DNA of 64,000 bases from Nostocoides sp. GTDB lineage: Bacteria > Actinomycetota > Actinomycetes > Actinomycetales > Dermatophilaceae. Shown here in pieces: positions 17,720 through 27,012 of this stretch. A program made the translations under genes and the position numbers. How positions within the stretch are numbered: position 1 is the stretch's first letter; each line of letters begins with the position of its first letter. Below the pieces are notes generated by a model, which was not told the origin of the DNA, did no database searches, and was given only the letters and a program-made list of their open reading frames with translations. Where the stretch lies: NCBI GenBank assembly GCA_016702415.1, contig JADJEA010000024.1, positions 62,001 to 126,000 of the forward strand, written 5' to 3'.

Positions 17720-19375
17720 ATGGCGACCCATGCCGTGTTCAATCAGCCTCCGCCGTTCGCGGCATACGACCTCCTCGCCAGCGATCCCCCGCTCGCCGGC
17801 AGCCTCGAGCGGTGGGGCGGCGGCGAGGCGCCCGATGTCGTGGACCTGGCCCGGATCGCGGCCGGACCCGCGGCGTTCGGGTGGGCCGAGCAGGCCGACC
17901 GCTGCCCGCCGCTGTTGCGGGCCCACGACCGGGTCGGCAACCGGATCGACGAGGTCGAGTACCACCCCGCCTACCACCAGCTCATGACCGTCGCCGTCGG
18001 CCACGGCCTCACCGCCGAGCCGTGGACGCTCCCGCCCGACAGCGGAGCCCACCTTCGGCGCGCGGCCGGCTTCTATCTGTGGTCCCAGGTCGAGAATGGT
18101 CACCTGTGCCCGGTGTCCATGACGTATGCCGCGGGGCCGGCCCTGCGGCATACCCCCGAGGTGGCGGCCACCTGGGTTCCCAAACTCGCCTCCCGGACCT
18201 ATGACCCCGCCCTGGCCCCGATCGCCGGGAAGCCGGGGGCGATCGCCGGAATGGGGATGACCGAGAAACAGGGCGGGTCGGACGTCCGGGCCAATACGAC
18301 GACGGCAGCCCCCGACCCGACCGGCCCGCTCGGCCCCGGCTCGCACGTCCTCCGCGGTCACAAGTGGTTCTGCTCGGCGCCGATGAGCGACGCCTTCCTC
18401 GTCCTGGCGCAGGCGCCCGGCGGCCTCAGCTGCTTCCTTCTCCCGCGCGTCCTGCCCGACGGGACCCGCAACGGGCTGGCGATCCAGCGCCTCAAGGACA
18501 AGCTGGGCAATCGTTCCAACGCCAGCTCCGAGGTCGAGTTCGACGGCACCTGGGCGGTCTTGGTCGGGGAGGAGGGGCGCGGCATACGGACGATCATCGA
18601 CATGGTCGCCGCGACCCGGCTCGACTGCATTCTCGGGTCGGCGGCGACGATGCGTCAGGCCCTCCTCCGAGCGGTGCACCACACGAGTCATCGGGCCGCC
18701 TTCGGGGCTCGGCTGATCGACCAACCGCTCATGCGCAACGTCCTGGCCGATCTCGCCCTCGAATCCGAGGCCGCCACCGTCCTGGCGATGCGGCTCGCCC
18801 ACGCCATCGACGCCGGTGAGGGCGACCTGGCCCGTCTGGGCGTCGCCATCGGGAAGTTCTGGGTGTGCAAGCGGACCGCGCCGATGGTGGCCGAGGCGCT
18901 GGAGTGCCTCGGCGGGCTCGGCTACGTCGAGGAGAACGGCCTGGCCAGGCTCTACCGGGAGGCGCCCCTCAACTCGATCTGGGAGGGCTCGGGCAATGTC
19001 AACGCCCTCGACGTCGTCCGGGCGATCACCCGGGAGCCGGCCAGCGTCGCCGCCCTTGTCAAGGAATGCACGCTCGCCCGCGGGGTCGATGCCCGCCTGG
19101 ACGCGGCGATCGACGCCATCGAGCCCCTTGCCACCTCGGCGTATGCCGCGGACGGCCCCCTGCTGGCCCGCTCCCTCGTCGAGCGGCTTGCGGTCACGCT
19201 CCAGGCGGCACTGATGGTGCGGCATACGCCACCCGCGGTCGCGGAGGCGTTCCTCGGCTCCCGGCTGGGTGGGGATCACGGCGCGAGCTTCGGAACGCTG
19301 ACGCCCGCGATCGTCTCCGCGGCTGCGGCGACCCTCATCGAGCGGTCGACGCCTCAGGCGGCCTCGCCCGCCTGA
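17720..19375 (+). CDS. AidB-type acyl-CoA dehydrogenase family protein
   Basis: Flavoprotein of the acyl-CoA dehydrogenase superfamily, AidB branch (551 aa). ATG start gives MATHAVFNQPPPFAAYDLL, the usual AidB-like N-terminus; the open frame extends upstream but is only a shadow. The FAD-binding signature GMGMTEKQGGSDVRANTT, the RGHKWFCSAPMSDAF strand, FLLPRVLPDGTRN, QRLKDKLGNRSNASSEVEF and the C-terminal REAPLNSIWEGSGNVNALD are all characteristic. AidB proteins bind DNA and are induced by alkylation damage in E. coli; with tag and ogt nearby that role fits, but a catabolic dehydrogenase role is possible. Contains an inverted pair of the dispersed octamer near 18124-18153. Convergent with ppk2. 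Confidence 0.88.
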   Translation: MATHAVFNQPPPFAAYDLLASDPPLAGSLERWGGGEAPDVVDLARIAAGPAAFGWAEQADRCPPLLRAHDRVGNRIDEVEYHPAYHQLMTVAVGHGLTAEPWTLPPDSGAHLRRAAGFYLWSQVENGHLCPVSMTYAAGPALRHTPEVAATWVPKLASRTYDPALAPIAGKPGAIAGMGMTEKQGGSDVRANTTTAAPDPTGPLGPGSHVLRGHKWFCSAPMSDAFLVLAQAPGGLSCFLLPRVLPDGTRNGLAIQRLKDKLGNRSNASSEVEFDGTWAVLVGEEGRGIRTIIDMVAATRLDCILGSAATMRQALLRAVHHTSHRAAFGARLIDQPLMRNVLADLALESEAATVLAMRLAHAIDAGEGDLARLGVAIGKFWVCKRTAPMVAEALECLGGLGYVEENGLARLYREAPLNSIWEGSGNVNALDVVRAITREPASVAALVKECTLARGVDARLDAAIDAIEPLATSAYAADGPLLARSLVERLAVTLQAALMVRHTPPAVAEAFLGSRLGGDHGASFGTLTPAIVSAAAATLIERSTPQAASPA

Positions 19376-19379
19376 GGCG
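19350..19379. terminator. Bidirectional hairpin between aidB-like gene and ppk2
   Basis: Perfect 11-bp inverted repeat CGCCTCAGGCG / CGCCTGAGGCG with 8 nt between the arms. It spans the stop codon of the AidB-like gene and ends 15 bp before the ppk2 stop. No T-tract follows in either direction. Confidence 0.55.
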
Positions 19380-19393
19380 CGTCCAGATGCGGG

Positions 19394-20416
19394 TCAGCTC
19401 TGCTCGAGCCGGGCCTGCTGCTCGGCGACGTCGAAGGTGCCCGCCGGCCATTGGGGGTCCATGCCCTTCAGCGCGCCGAGCATGAGGTTCATGACGGCGA
19501 GCCGGGCATACCACTTCTTGTCGGCGGGGACGACATACCACGGGGCAACGTCGGTGGAGCACTTCTCGAGGGCGACCTGGTAGGCGCTCTGGTAGTCGTC
19601 CCACAACGCCCGCTCGTCGAGGTCGCCGGGGTTGAACTTCCAGTGCTTCTCCGGATTGGCCAGGCGCTCGGCGAGCCGGGCCTTCTGCTCGTCGCGCGAG
19701 ATGTGCAACATGACCTTGACGATCGTGGTGCCCGCGGCGGCGACCTTCTTTTCCCAGGTGTTGATCTGGTTGTACCTGCGGCCCCACTGCGCACGGGGGA
19801 CGAGATTGTGGACCCGCACGATGAGGACGTCCTCGTACTGGGATCGGTCGAAGACCCCGATCATCCCCGGGCTGGGCAGCGCATTCGTCATCCGCCACAG
19901 GAATGGGTGCGCGCGCTCTTCGGCCGTCGGCGCCTTGAAGGCGGTGATGTGCACGCCCTGGGGGTCGACCGCACCGACGACGTGGCGCATGATGCCGCCC
20001 TTGCCGGAAGTGTCCATGCCCTGGACCACGAGCAGGAGCGAGCGTTTCCCGCCGCCCTTGGACTCGGCATACAACCGCTCCTGGAGGTCGCCGACGGCGA
20101 CACCGAGCGCCGGAAGCAGGGCCTCCCCCGCGTCGCGATCCCCCGCGAACCCGGGCGTTGACGCCGGGTCGACGTCGGCGAGAACGAAACCCGGACCGAC
20201 GCGCAGTGCCTCGGCGAAGTCGGCCGGCCCGCTGTTCTTGACCTTCTTGGCCTTGGTCGCCTTGGCGGCCTCCTCCTCGACGATGTGCTGGGCGGCCTCG
20301 AGTTTGGCCTTGGCCTCTTTGGAGAGCTTCTTGCCCACCTTGCCCTTGCCGTCCTTCTTGGAGGACTTCGCCGAGGCCTTCGCGGACTTCTTCGTCTTCG
20401 CCATGCGTCGCATCAT
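19394..20416 (-). CDS. ppk2: Polyphosphate kinase 2 family protein with Lys/Ala-rich N-terminal tail
   Basis: Transfers phosphate between polyphosphate and nucleotides (340 aa). Start ATG has GGAGG at 7 nt; two other ATGs lie within the next four codons. The catalytic core shows Walker A GMDTSGKGG near residue 135, HVVGAVDPQGVHITAFKAP, the lid and Walker B segments RSQYEDVLIVRVHN, then KVMLHISRDEQ, LWDDYQSAYQ and APWYVVPADKKWYARL. Before the core is a highly basic tail of about 55 residues (KTKKSAKASAKSSKKDGKG and KEAKAKLEAAQ), histone H1-like in composition and unusual for the family. PPK2 is notable if the host is a polyphosphate accumulator such as Tetrasphaera (inference). Confidence 0.92.
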   Translation of the reverse strand: MMRRMAKTKKSAKASAKSSKKDGKGKVGKKLSKEAKAKLEAAQHIVEEEAAKATKAKKVKNSGPADFAEALRVGPGFVLADVDPASTPGFAGDRDAGEALLPALGVAVGDLQERLYAESKGGGKRSLLLVVQGMDTSGKGGIMRHVVGAVDPQGVHITAFKAPTAEERAHPFLWRMTNALPSPGMIGVFDRSQYEDVLIVRVHNLVPRAQWGRRYNQINTWEKKVAAAGTTIVKVMLHISRDEQKARLAERLANPEKHWKFNPGDLDERALWDDYQSAYQVALEKCSTDVAPWYVVPADKKWYARLAVMNLMLGALKGMDPQWPAGTFDVAEQQARLEQS

Positions 20417-20471
20417 GGCAGGTCCTCCGCCCTGAGCGACAGAAGCCGGCGGCGCGGCTCGGTCTATGCAC

Positions 20472-20520
20472 ATCGCCGGCGCACAATCGCCGGCGCACAA
20501 TCGACAGCGCACAATCGGCA
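20472..20520. repeat. Intergenic tandem repeat, 14-bp unit, about 3.5 copies
   Basis: ATCGCCGGCGCACA twice exactly (20472-20485, 20486-20499), then ATCGACAGCGCACA and a partial ATCGGCAGC that runs into the ATG at 20523. It occupies the gap between divergent ppk2 and the reductase gene, forming the leader of the latter. Confidence 0.85.
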
Positions 20521-20522
20521 GC

Positions 20523-21233
20523 ATGGACATTGCGTTGCTGGGCAGTGCCCCCCTCCGGGCCGGCGCGCTTCGGGCGCTCTATGCCTTCCCCGACACCCCC
20601 ACGCTCCGGATGAACTTCGTCGCCACCATCGACGGCGCGGCCACCGGCAGCGACGATCGGTCGGGATCGATCAACAATGCCGCCGACAAATGCGTCTACG
20701 ACCTCAACCGGGCGCTCGCCGACGTCGTCCTGGTCGGCGAACGGACGGCGCGCCTCGAGGGCTACCTTCCGGGCGACCCGGGTGAGCCACCGATCGTCGC
20801 CGTGAGCAGATCTGGGCGTATCCCGGCGGGATGGCGATCCGCCCCCGACCCTGCATCCGGCGGGGCCGTCCTGGTGACATGCGGCGGGGCCGGCCAGGGG
20901 CGGCTGGACGCGGCCCGCCGCCTGCTCGGGGAGGAGCACGTCTGGGTGATCGGGCGCGACACGGTCGACCTCGCCGGGCTCAAGTCCGACCTCGCCGAGC
21001 GCGGCTGGGGACGAATCCTCTGCGAAGGCGGCCCCACCCTCTTCGCCGCCCTCCTGGAGGCGGGGTTGGTGGACGAGTTGGCGCTGAGTTGGGTGCCTCG
21101 GCTCATTGCCGGAGACGGCCCCCGGATCACCGCGGGACGGCTCACGGACGCGCACCTGTCCCGACGTCATCTCCTCGACATCGACGGGACTCTGCTCGGG
21201 CTGTGGTCGGTCGTTTCGTCACCCGCGTCCTGA
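20523..21233 (+). CDS. Pyrimidine reductase family protein (RibD C-terminal domain)
   Basis: NADPH-dependent reductase of the RibD C-terminal/dihydrofolate reductase-like fold (236 aa). Diagnostic segments: MNFVATIDGAATGSDDRSGSI near residue 30, DLNRALADVVLVGERTAR, and GWGRILCEGGPTLFAALLEAGLVDEL, the nucleotide-binding loop shared with riboflavin-pathway reductases. It lacks the N-terminal deaminase domain and no riboflavin genes are adjacent, so it is the stand-alone actinobacterial type of unknown substrate. The ATG used directly follows a 14-bp tandem repeat; an ATG 57 nt upstream would translate the repeat and is less likely. Its 3' end overlaps the convergent hydrolase gene by 15 bp. Confidence 0.85.
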   Translation: MDIALLGSAPLRAGALRALYAFPDTPTLRMNFVATIDGAATGSDDRSGSINNAADKCVYDLNRALADVVLVGERTARLEGYLPGDPGEPPIVAVSRSGRIPAGWRSAPDPASGGAVLVTCGGAGQGRLDAARRLLGEEHVWVIGRDTVDLAGLKSDLAERGWGRILCEGGPTLFAALLEAGLVDELALSWVPRLIAGDGPRITAGRLTDAHLSRRHLLDIDGTLLGLWSVVSSPAS

Positions 21234-22547
21234 CAAGAGGGAGGTCGTCAGGAAGTCGACCACCGCGTCCTCCCAGCGGCGCGGGTCGGTGTTCCACTCC
21301 TTGCAGTGCCGCGCCGTCTCCCAGGGCACCCAGGTGATGAGGTCGGGTCGTGCCTGGGCCAGCTCGAGCGACGGGCCGAAGGGGACGAACTCATCGTCCC
21401 GGCTGTGGATGAGCAGCATCCGGTGACGCAATTCCCCGGCCCGGGCGACCCAGTTGGTCCGGGCCACGTCGACGGCCTCGTGAACGCCGACGAGACGGCG
21501 CGACCATTGCCTGCCCATGAGGGTCGTACTCAGCCGGTGGATCGACTCGGGCACATGGTTCTCGCGGGCATGGAAGCGCAGGACGTCGGCCCAGTCGACG
21601 ACCGGGCCGTCGAGGACGACGGTACCGACGAGCCCGGCCGAATCGGAGCGGTCGAGGGTCTGCAGGACGATCGCGCCCCCCATCGACCACCCGACCAAGG
21701 TGAGGTCGCGGGCGCCGTGCGCGACGGCATACCTCATCGCGGCGTCGATATCGCGCCACTCCGACAGACCGAGGTTGTATCTCCCGTCGGGACCGGGAGG
21801 CGCGTCCTCGTCGTTGCGATACGCCGGGATAAGGACCGTATGCCGCGTGGCCCGCAACGGTGCGACCGCCCGCAGGCACTCCTGGCGGCGGGCCCCGCGC
21901 CCGTGCACGAGGATCGCCCACCGCTGCGGGTCCGTCCCGGGGATGAGCCATGCAGGCATGGGTCCGACCTCGGCATCGACAAGGACGCTCTCGGTGGGCA
22001 CGCCGAGACTCTCGGCCGGCGCGGCCCAGTGGTAGTACGGATTCCAGCGCGCGGTGCCCGGCCCGAGCACCCCCTCGTCGACTCCGTCCACCCTCCGAGT
22101 CACCCGGCCGGCCGCCACATCCACGGCCAGGATCTCCCCGACCCGGGCGTGGCCCCGACCGCCGTCGAGCCACAGGCCGTAATGCCCGTCGACCGTGGTC
22201 TCCTCGCCCACCCCCAGCACCACGTGCCCGTCTCCGGCCTCCAGGATGATCGTGTCGTCCGGGCGTCGCCGATCCGGAGTCAGGACCCGGCGCGCGAAGT
22301 AGGCGGCTCCGGCGATCGACGCGGCCCCGGTCCCGGTGACGGCACCGACCGACACAGCGGCGGCCGCGGCGAGTGTGCGGCCCGCGCGGTGGCCCGCGGA
22401 TTCGGGTGCGATGGCCGGTCCGGGAACGCCAGTGGCGTAGGGTTTCACGCCATCTGTGGCCGTTCCGTTACCACCAACGGCTGGGGTGGGACTGCACGCG
22501 ACCTGCGACATTGCTCTATTGTTCGGGTCGGGATCGAAACGATCCAC
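21219..22547 (-). CDS. Alpha/beta hydrolase, membrane-anchored
   Basis: Serine hydrolase with an N-terminal extension (442 aa from GTG; an ATG 36 nt later is equally possible). A hydrophobic stretch near residues 55-85 (RTLAAAAAVSVGAVTGTG) suggests a membrane anchor or signal. The hydrolase core begins AILVHGRGARRQECL, with the oxyanion strand HG, the nucleophile elbow GWSMGGAI, and the late acid region LIHSRDDEFVPF; the catalytic His is likely in ETARHCKEW. The family resembles peptidases of the YqkD/BAAT type but no substrate can be assigned. Divergent from the small exported protein; convergent overlap of 15 bp with the reductase. Confidence 0.82.
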   Translation of the reverse strand: MDRFDPDPNNRAMSQVACSPTPAVGGNGTATDGVKPYATGVPGPAIAPESAGHRAGRTLAAAAAVSVGAVTGTGAASIAGAAYFARRVLTPDRRRPDDTIILEAGDGHVVLGVGEETTVDGHYGLWLDGGRGHARVGEILAVDVAAGRVTRRVDGVDEGVLGPGTARWNPYYHWAAPAESLGVPTESVLVDAEVGPMPAWLIPGTDPQRWAILVHGRGARRQECLRAVAPLRATRHTVLIPAYRNDEDAPPGPDGRYNLGLSEWRDIDAAMRYAVAHGARDLTLVGWSMGGAIVLQTLDRSDSAGLVGTVVLDGPVVDWADVLRFHARENHVPESIHRLSTTLMGRQWSRRLVGVHEAVDVARTNWVARAGELRHRMLLIHSRDDEFVPFGPSLELAQARPDLITWVPWETARHCKEWNTDPRRWEDAVVDFLTTSLLSGRG

Positions 22548-22609
22548 CCCGCCGAAGTTTCCGCTCGACGTGTCCCCCCGCCCGTCGAGTCCCCGAGAAA
22601 GGCCCCAGC

Positions 22610-23134
22610 GTGACGCCGTCCCCCACCTCCCCCTCCCGGCGCGCTATCGCCAAAGGTGCGGCGTGGACCACTCCCGTCCTCGTCCTGGCAGTCCCCGCTC
22701 TCCCCGCGGCGGCTTCGCCCGTTGGCGGGACTCCCGATCTTGCCGTGTCCGTCGGGATGGGTGGCAGCCAGCCGTACGCCAATGGCGCGGCGGGCAGTCA
22801 GACCGTCACCCTCAGCAATGTCGGTGGCAAGGCCTTCACCTCCTCGGCGTTCGTGTCCATGCCGGTCAGCGAGTTCTTCACCAACCCGACGGTCAGCGGC
22901 AGCGGCTGGGCGATCCAGAGCAAGGTCGACACCCCCGGCGCGACGATCTACACCCTCGCCTATGGCCCGGGCATCAGCGCGGGCTCGTCGAGCTCCACAG
23001 CAACGATCTCCTGGACCTACAACAAGCCGACCAGCGGCGCCGTGTCCGGCACCTGGTGCGCGGAGATCCAGAACGACCCGCACGGCGGCAGCAACGACAG
23101 CGGCTGCCGCAGTTGGAGCGGCTCGGGCGCGTGA
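22610..23134 (+). CDS. Small exported protein of unknown function
   Basis: Predicted secreted protein of 174 aa. The GTG start is preceded by GAGAAAGG at about 6 nt. The signal peptide MTPSPTSPSRRAIAKGAAW has a twin-arginine and runs into TTPVLVLAVPALPAAAS with a likely cut after AAAS. The mature part is a Ser/Gly/Thr-rich beta-sandwich-like chain (PDLAVSVGMGGSQPYANG, TVTLSNVGGKAFTSS, SGTWCAEIQNDPHGG) ending with two cysteines, CAEI and GCRSW, that may form a disulfide. I do not recognise a family. Its stop overlaps the GTG of msrB, so the two are probably translated together. Confidence 0.75.
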   Translation: MTPSPTSPSRRAIAKGAAWTTPVLVLAVPALPAAASPVGGTPDLAVSVGMGGSQPYANGAAGSQTVTLSNVGGKAFTSSAFVSMPVSEFFTNPTVSGSGWAIQSKVDTPGATIYTLAYGPGISAGSSSSTATISWTYNKPTSGAVSGTWCAEIQNDPHGGSNDSGCRSWSGSGA

Positions 23135-23559
23135 CCGGACTCTCCGGAGGGTCCGAGCAGTATGCCGTGACCCGGACCGAGCAGGAATGGCGGGACCTGC
23201 TCGACCCGGCCGAGTTCCACGTCCTGCGTGAGGCTGGCACCGAACGCCCCTTCACGGGCGAGTTCACCGACAGCAAAGCGGTGGGGGTCTATAGCTGTCG
23301 TGCATGTGGGAGTGAGTTGTTCACGTCCGTGGAGAAGTTCGAGAGCCATTGCGGGTGGCCTTCCTTCTATGCCCCCCTGGCCGGTGATCGGGTGGAGTAC
23401 CTCGAGGATCGCTCGCTCCCCGGACGGCCCCGCGTCGAAGTGCGCTGCGCCGCATGTGGCAGCCATCTCGGTCACGTCTTCGACGGCGAGGGCTATCAGA
23501 CCCCGACCGACCAGCGCTTCTGCATCAACTCGATCTCGCTGACCTTCCGCGGGGAGTGA
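23131..23559 (+). CDS. msrB: Peptide-methionine (R)-S-oxide reductase MsrB
   Basis: Repairs R-methionine sulfoxide in proteins (142 aa). The catalytic cysteine is in QRFCINSISL near the C-terminus. Zinc-binding CxxC pairs are seen as YSCRACGSELF and RCAACGSHLGHV, and FESHCGWPSFY is the substrate-pocket motif. The N-terminal EQEWRDLLDPAEFHVLREAGTE is standard. The GTG start overlaps the stop of the exported-protein gene by one step (GTGA), and GGAG elements lie both before and just after it; a start a few codons downstream cannot be excluded. Convergent with hemQ, with a weak GGCGCGG/CCGCGCC hairpin in the 39-bp gap. Confidence 0.93.
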   Translation: MTGLSGGSEQYAVTRTEQEWRDLLDPAEFHVLREAGTERPFTGEFTDSKAVGVYSCRACGSELFTSVEKFESHCGWPSFYAPLAGDRVEYLEDRSLPGRPRVEVRCAACGSHLGHVFDGEGYQTPTDQRFCINSISLTFRGE

Positions 23560-23598
23560 CTCCAGCCGGCGAGGGCGCGGTCTTACCCGCGCCGGCGC

Positions 23599-24357
23599 TC
23601 ACCGCAAGGCCGCGACGAGGTCGGGGATCGGCATCCGGGGCCCGGTGAAGAAGGGAGTCTCCTCCCGAACGTGCAGGCGCGCCCGTGAGGCGCGCAGTTC
23701 GCGCATGAGATCAACGATGCGGTGGAGTTCGTCCGCCTCGAAGGCGAGGATCCACTCGTAGTCCCCCAGCGCGAAGGATGCGATCGTGTTGGCGCGGACG
23801 TCCGGATAGTCGCGGGCCATCTGGCCGTGCTCGCGCAACATGTCGCGCCGCTGGGCATCGTCGAGGACGTACCAGTCGTAGGAGCGGACGAACGGGTAGA
23901 CGCAGACGAACGCGCGCGGCTCCTCGTCGGCGAGAAACGCGGGGATGTGGCTCTTGTTGAACTCCGCCGGCCGGTGGAGCGCGAGATTCGACCAGACGGG
24001 GCGCAGGTGGGCACCCAGCTGGGTGCGCAGGAGTGCCTTATAGGCCCGCTGCAGCGCGGCCGGGTCCGGCGCATGCCACCAGATCATCAGGTCGGCATCC
24101 GCGCGCAGGCCGGCGAGGTCGTAGGCTCCCCGCACCGCGACCCCGTCGGCAGCGAGCCCGGCCAGGAGGTCCTCGACCTCTGCCGCCAGGGCGCCACGGT
24201 CGGCGTCGCCGAGTCTGTGCTCCACCGCGAAGACCGACCACATGGCATAGCGGATCGACTCGTTGATTTCGCGCATCCGTGACGGGCTGGGTTTGCCCGG
24301 GCTCGCGGCGCTCGATGTGCCGGTGCTGGAGGGCGGTGTGGTGGGCGTGGTCGTCAC
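23599..24357 (-). CDS. hemQ: Coproheme decarboxylase HemQ (ChdC)
   Basis: Last enzyme of the coproporphyrin-dependent heme route; uses hydrogen peroxide to decarboxylate coproheme to heme b (252 aa). Chlorite dismutase-like fold: [36 protein letters not shown], the conserved [12 protein letters not shown] with the catalytic Tyr region, [15 protein letters not shown] and [13 protein letters not shown] with the proximal-side segment. The first 25 residues are Ser/Thr/Pro-rich and probably disordered. It starts 4 nt after the hemY stop, so the two form an operon, as in mycobacteria. Confidence 0.93.
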   Translation of the reverse strand: MTTTPTTPPSSTGTSSAASPGKPSPSRMREINESIRYAMWSVFAVEHRLGDADRGALAAEVEDLLAGLAADGVAVRGAYDLAGLRADADLMIWWHAPDPAALQRAYKALLRTQLGAHLRPVWSNLALHRPAEFNKSHIPAFLADEEPRAFVCVYPFVRSYDWYVLDDAQRRDMLREHGQMARDYPDVRANTIASFALGDYEWILAFEADELHRIVDLMRELRASRARLHVREETPFFTGPRMPIPDLVAALR

Positions 24358-24361
24358 GGGT

Positions 24362-25792
24362 TCAGTCTCGCAAACCGAGCGTGACGAGGGCGTTCCTGGC
24401 CGCCTCGCGGCCAGAGGCGATCACGGCCGGTATGCCGACCCCCAAGTACGACGCGCCCGCCAACTCCACTCCCGGGACCGCCGCCATCGCGGCCCGGATG
24501 GTCGCCACCGTCCCGAGGTGGCCCACGGCATACTGCGGCAGGCCGTTCTCCCAGCGCTGGACATGGAAGTCGACCGGCTCCGGGAGGGTCACCCCGAGGA
24601 TCGCGGTGAGGTCGTCGAAGGCGAGGTCGACCAGGTCCTCGTCGGGGAGCAGAAGGTCGGCCTCGTCGCCGAACCGGCCCAGCGAGGCGCGGACATAGGT
24701 CAGGTCCGGTGACAGTTCGGCCAGCCACCGCCACTTCTGGGAGCTGAAGGTGCTCGCCTTGACCGACCGGCCCTCCACCGGCGGCACCAAGAACCCGGAG
24801 CCGGTCAGCGGGGGCATTTCGCCGGTCTCGAAGGCAAAGGTCACCACCGCCACCGAAGCGGTCTCGATCCGGGCCAGCGCCTCGGCCGCGGAGGCCGTAT
24901 GCCGCTCCAACAGGTCGTGGGCGACGGCTGCGGGGACGGCGAGCACCACCGCGTCGGCCGTGATCGTCTCGGTCCCCGTAGCGGTCGAGACGAGCACCCC
25001 CCACCCCGAACCCGCCCGGTCGAGTTCGGTGACGGTGACCCGAGTGCGGACGACTCCCCCTCGGGCCCGGACGGCGTCGGCGATCAGACCAGGCAGATGT
25101 CCCACCCCTCCACGCAGGCCGATGAAGGGAGCCCGGGGGGCGCTCCCGCCGGGCGCATGATCGCTCTCCGACCGGGGCGGGGGCGTGAAGGCCCGGGCGG
25201 TGGCCAGGAGGCTGCGGCCCGCGGAGGCCGCGGCATACACCCCGGGCAGCGTGGCGGCCAGGGAGAGGGCGCGGGCCTGCCCGGCATACACCCCTCCGAG
25301 CAACGGCTCGACGAGGCGGTCGACGACGGCCTCGCCGAGGGCGTCGGCGACATAGGCACCCACGCTGACGTCACCGGTGAGGGGAGCCACCACGTGCTCG
25401 TCCGCGGCCCGGTCCACCTCCTCGTCGGTGAGCAACCCGGCCGCGGCGGCGGGATCGGCGGGGATACCCATGAGGGTTCCCGGCGGAAGGGGATGCAAAT
25501 CCCCCCGCGAGTAGACCGACGCGGCCATCGTGGCGGGGGTGACGATGGCATCGCCGCCACCGATCTCCGCGACCAGGACGGCGGCTTCGGGCCGGGTCGC
25601 CAGCATCGCTTCGGCGCCGACGTCGACGAGATGCCCCGCGACGGGATGCCGGCGCAGCTTGCCGCCCACACGGTCGGAGCTCTCGAGGACGATCACCTCC
25701 AGATCCGCAGGCGGCCCCTGAGGGTCACCGAGTAGTTCCCAGGCGGCGCTCAACCCGGCCACGCCGCCACCGACGATAACGATCCGATGCAC
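24362..25792 (-). CDS. hemY: Coproporphyrinogen III oxidase (HemY/CgoX type, annotated as protoporphyrinogen oxidase)
   Basis: FAD-dependent six-electron oxidase of heme synthesis (476 aa). The N-terminus [20 protein letters not shown] is the dinucleotide-binding site, followed by [16 protein letters not shown]. Later segments [26 protein letters not shown] and the C-terminal [19 protein letters not shown] match HemY. GTG was taken as start because the dinucleotide fold begins there; an alternative upstream start adds 12 residues. In actinobacteria with HemQ this enzyme makes coproporphyrin rather than protoporphyrin (family knowledge). Divergent from the DUF4349 gene with about 90 bp between. 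Confidence 0.92.
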   Translation of the reverse strand: MHRIVIVGGGVAGLSAAWELLGDPQGPPADLEVIVLESSDRVGGKLRRHPVAGHLVDVGAEAMLATRPEAAVLVAEIGGGDAIVTPATMAASVYSRGDLHPLPPGTLMGIPADPAAAAGLLTDEEVDRAADEHVVAPLTGDVSVGAYVADALGEAVVDRLVEPLLGGVYAGQARALSLAATLPGVYAAASAGRSLLATARAFTPPPRSESDHAPGGSAPRAPFIGLRGGVGHLPGLIADAVRARGGVVRTRVTVTELDRAGSGWGVLVSTATGTETITADAVVLAVPAAVAHDLLERHTASAAEALARIETASVAVVTFAFETGEMPPLTGSGFLVPPVEGRSVKASTFSSQKWRWLAELSPDLTYVRASLGRFGDEADLLLPDEDLVDLAFDDLTAILGVTLPEPVDFHVQRWENGLPQYAVGHLGTVATIRAAMAAVPGVELAGASYLGVGIPAVIASGREAARNALVTLGLRD

Positions 25793-25882
25793 AGACCCAC
25801 CATGACATCCCGAGATGGGGAACCGCACGGCCCCCCCTCGCGTCGCAGCATCGACAACCGAGTAAGCAGGGAAGGACAGGCC

Positions 25883-26972
25883 ATGATCACGACGCCACCC
25901 GAGATCGCGGTGCCGATGCGCGAGGAGCTCCTCCCCGGCTCACCCGGCTCACCACGGGCCGGCTGCGCGCCGGCGAGATCGGCCCGGCCCTCCCGGACGA
26001 CCGGATCGGTGCGCCTGGCGGTGGTGACCGCCATCAGCGGTGCCGTGATCGCGACAACGCTCTCCGGCTGCTCCGGGGTGTCCAGCTCATCGGCGGGCCA
26101 CGCCACGCAAAGCCCCGCGGCGGCGCTCGATGCCGGCCCGAGAAGCGACTCGAGCCCGACGCGGGCGTTTGCCGACAAGGCCGGGGCCACGGCCGGCGCC
26201 GCCACGGGAACGGAGGTGACGGACCAGAAACTCGCCCGAAGCGGGACCCTTTCGCTGCAGGTCAAGGACATCGGCGAGGCAAACCGCCCGCGTCCGCGCC
26301 ATCAATCTCGGTGCCGGTGGTGTGGTTCTCTCCGAGAACATCGGAAGCTACCCGGCCGGAGAGACGGCATCGGCCGCGGTCAACCCCAAGACGTATGCCG
26401 TTCTCGTCATCTCGGTCCCGGTCGACGAACTCGACTCCACCCTCGACGAGCTCCAGCCCCTCGGCACGGTCCTCGCCCGCCACTCGGAGACGCAGAACGT
26501 CACCGCCGACTATGTCGACGTCCAGGCGCGGGTGACGTCCATGAAGAAGTCGGTTGCCCGCGTCCAGGACCTCATCGACAAGACGAGCGATATCGACCAG
26601 TTGGTGCGGTTGGAGCAGGAACTCGCCGCGCGGCAGGCGGACCTGGAGTCGATGGAGGCCCAACTCGCCAACCTCGACCGCCAGACGGCGCGATCGCCCA
26701 TCACCGTCAACCTCACCACCGATCCGGCTCTGGTGACCTCCTCGACGACACCGGCCGAGGGCTTCACCGGCGGACTCGCGAAGGGCTGGAAGGCCTTCGT
26801 CGCGTCGGTGGTCGCCCTGATGACCGTGCTCGGTGCCGTCCTGCCGTTCGCCCTCCTCATCGCCGTGCTGGCGGCGCCGGCCATGTGGCTGTGGCGTCGG
26901 TCGCGGAGTCGCCGCACCCCCGCCCGGGAGTATGCCGCTCCCAAGACCGAGAAGACGTCCGCCGGGACCTAA
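25883..26972 (+). pseudogene. DUF4349 domain lipoprotein (one frameshift as read)
   Basis: Membrane-attached protein with a DUF4349 core. ATG start with GGGAAGGAC about 7 nt upstream. N-terminal region of about 50 residues, then a hydrophobic segment and lipobox LSGC. The core begins VTDQKLARSGTLSLQVKDI; near 26283 one base is missing and the frame changes, resuming as ARVRAINLGAGGVVLSENIGSY, then DVQARVTSMKKSVARVQDLI and a Glu-rich coiled coil (LVRLEQELAARQADLESMEA). A single transmembrane helix (ALMTVLGAVLPFALLIAVLA) and a basic C-tail (WRRSRSRR) end it. Topology and coiled coil are typical of the family; function unknown. It sits between hemY and hemE on the opposite strand. Confidence 0.8.
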
Positions 26973-27012
26973 GGCCCTCCGCCGGAAAGCCCCCGCCTCG
27001 TCCCGCGAAGAC

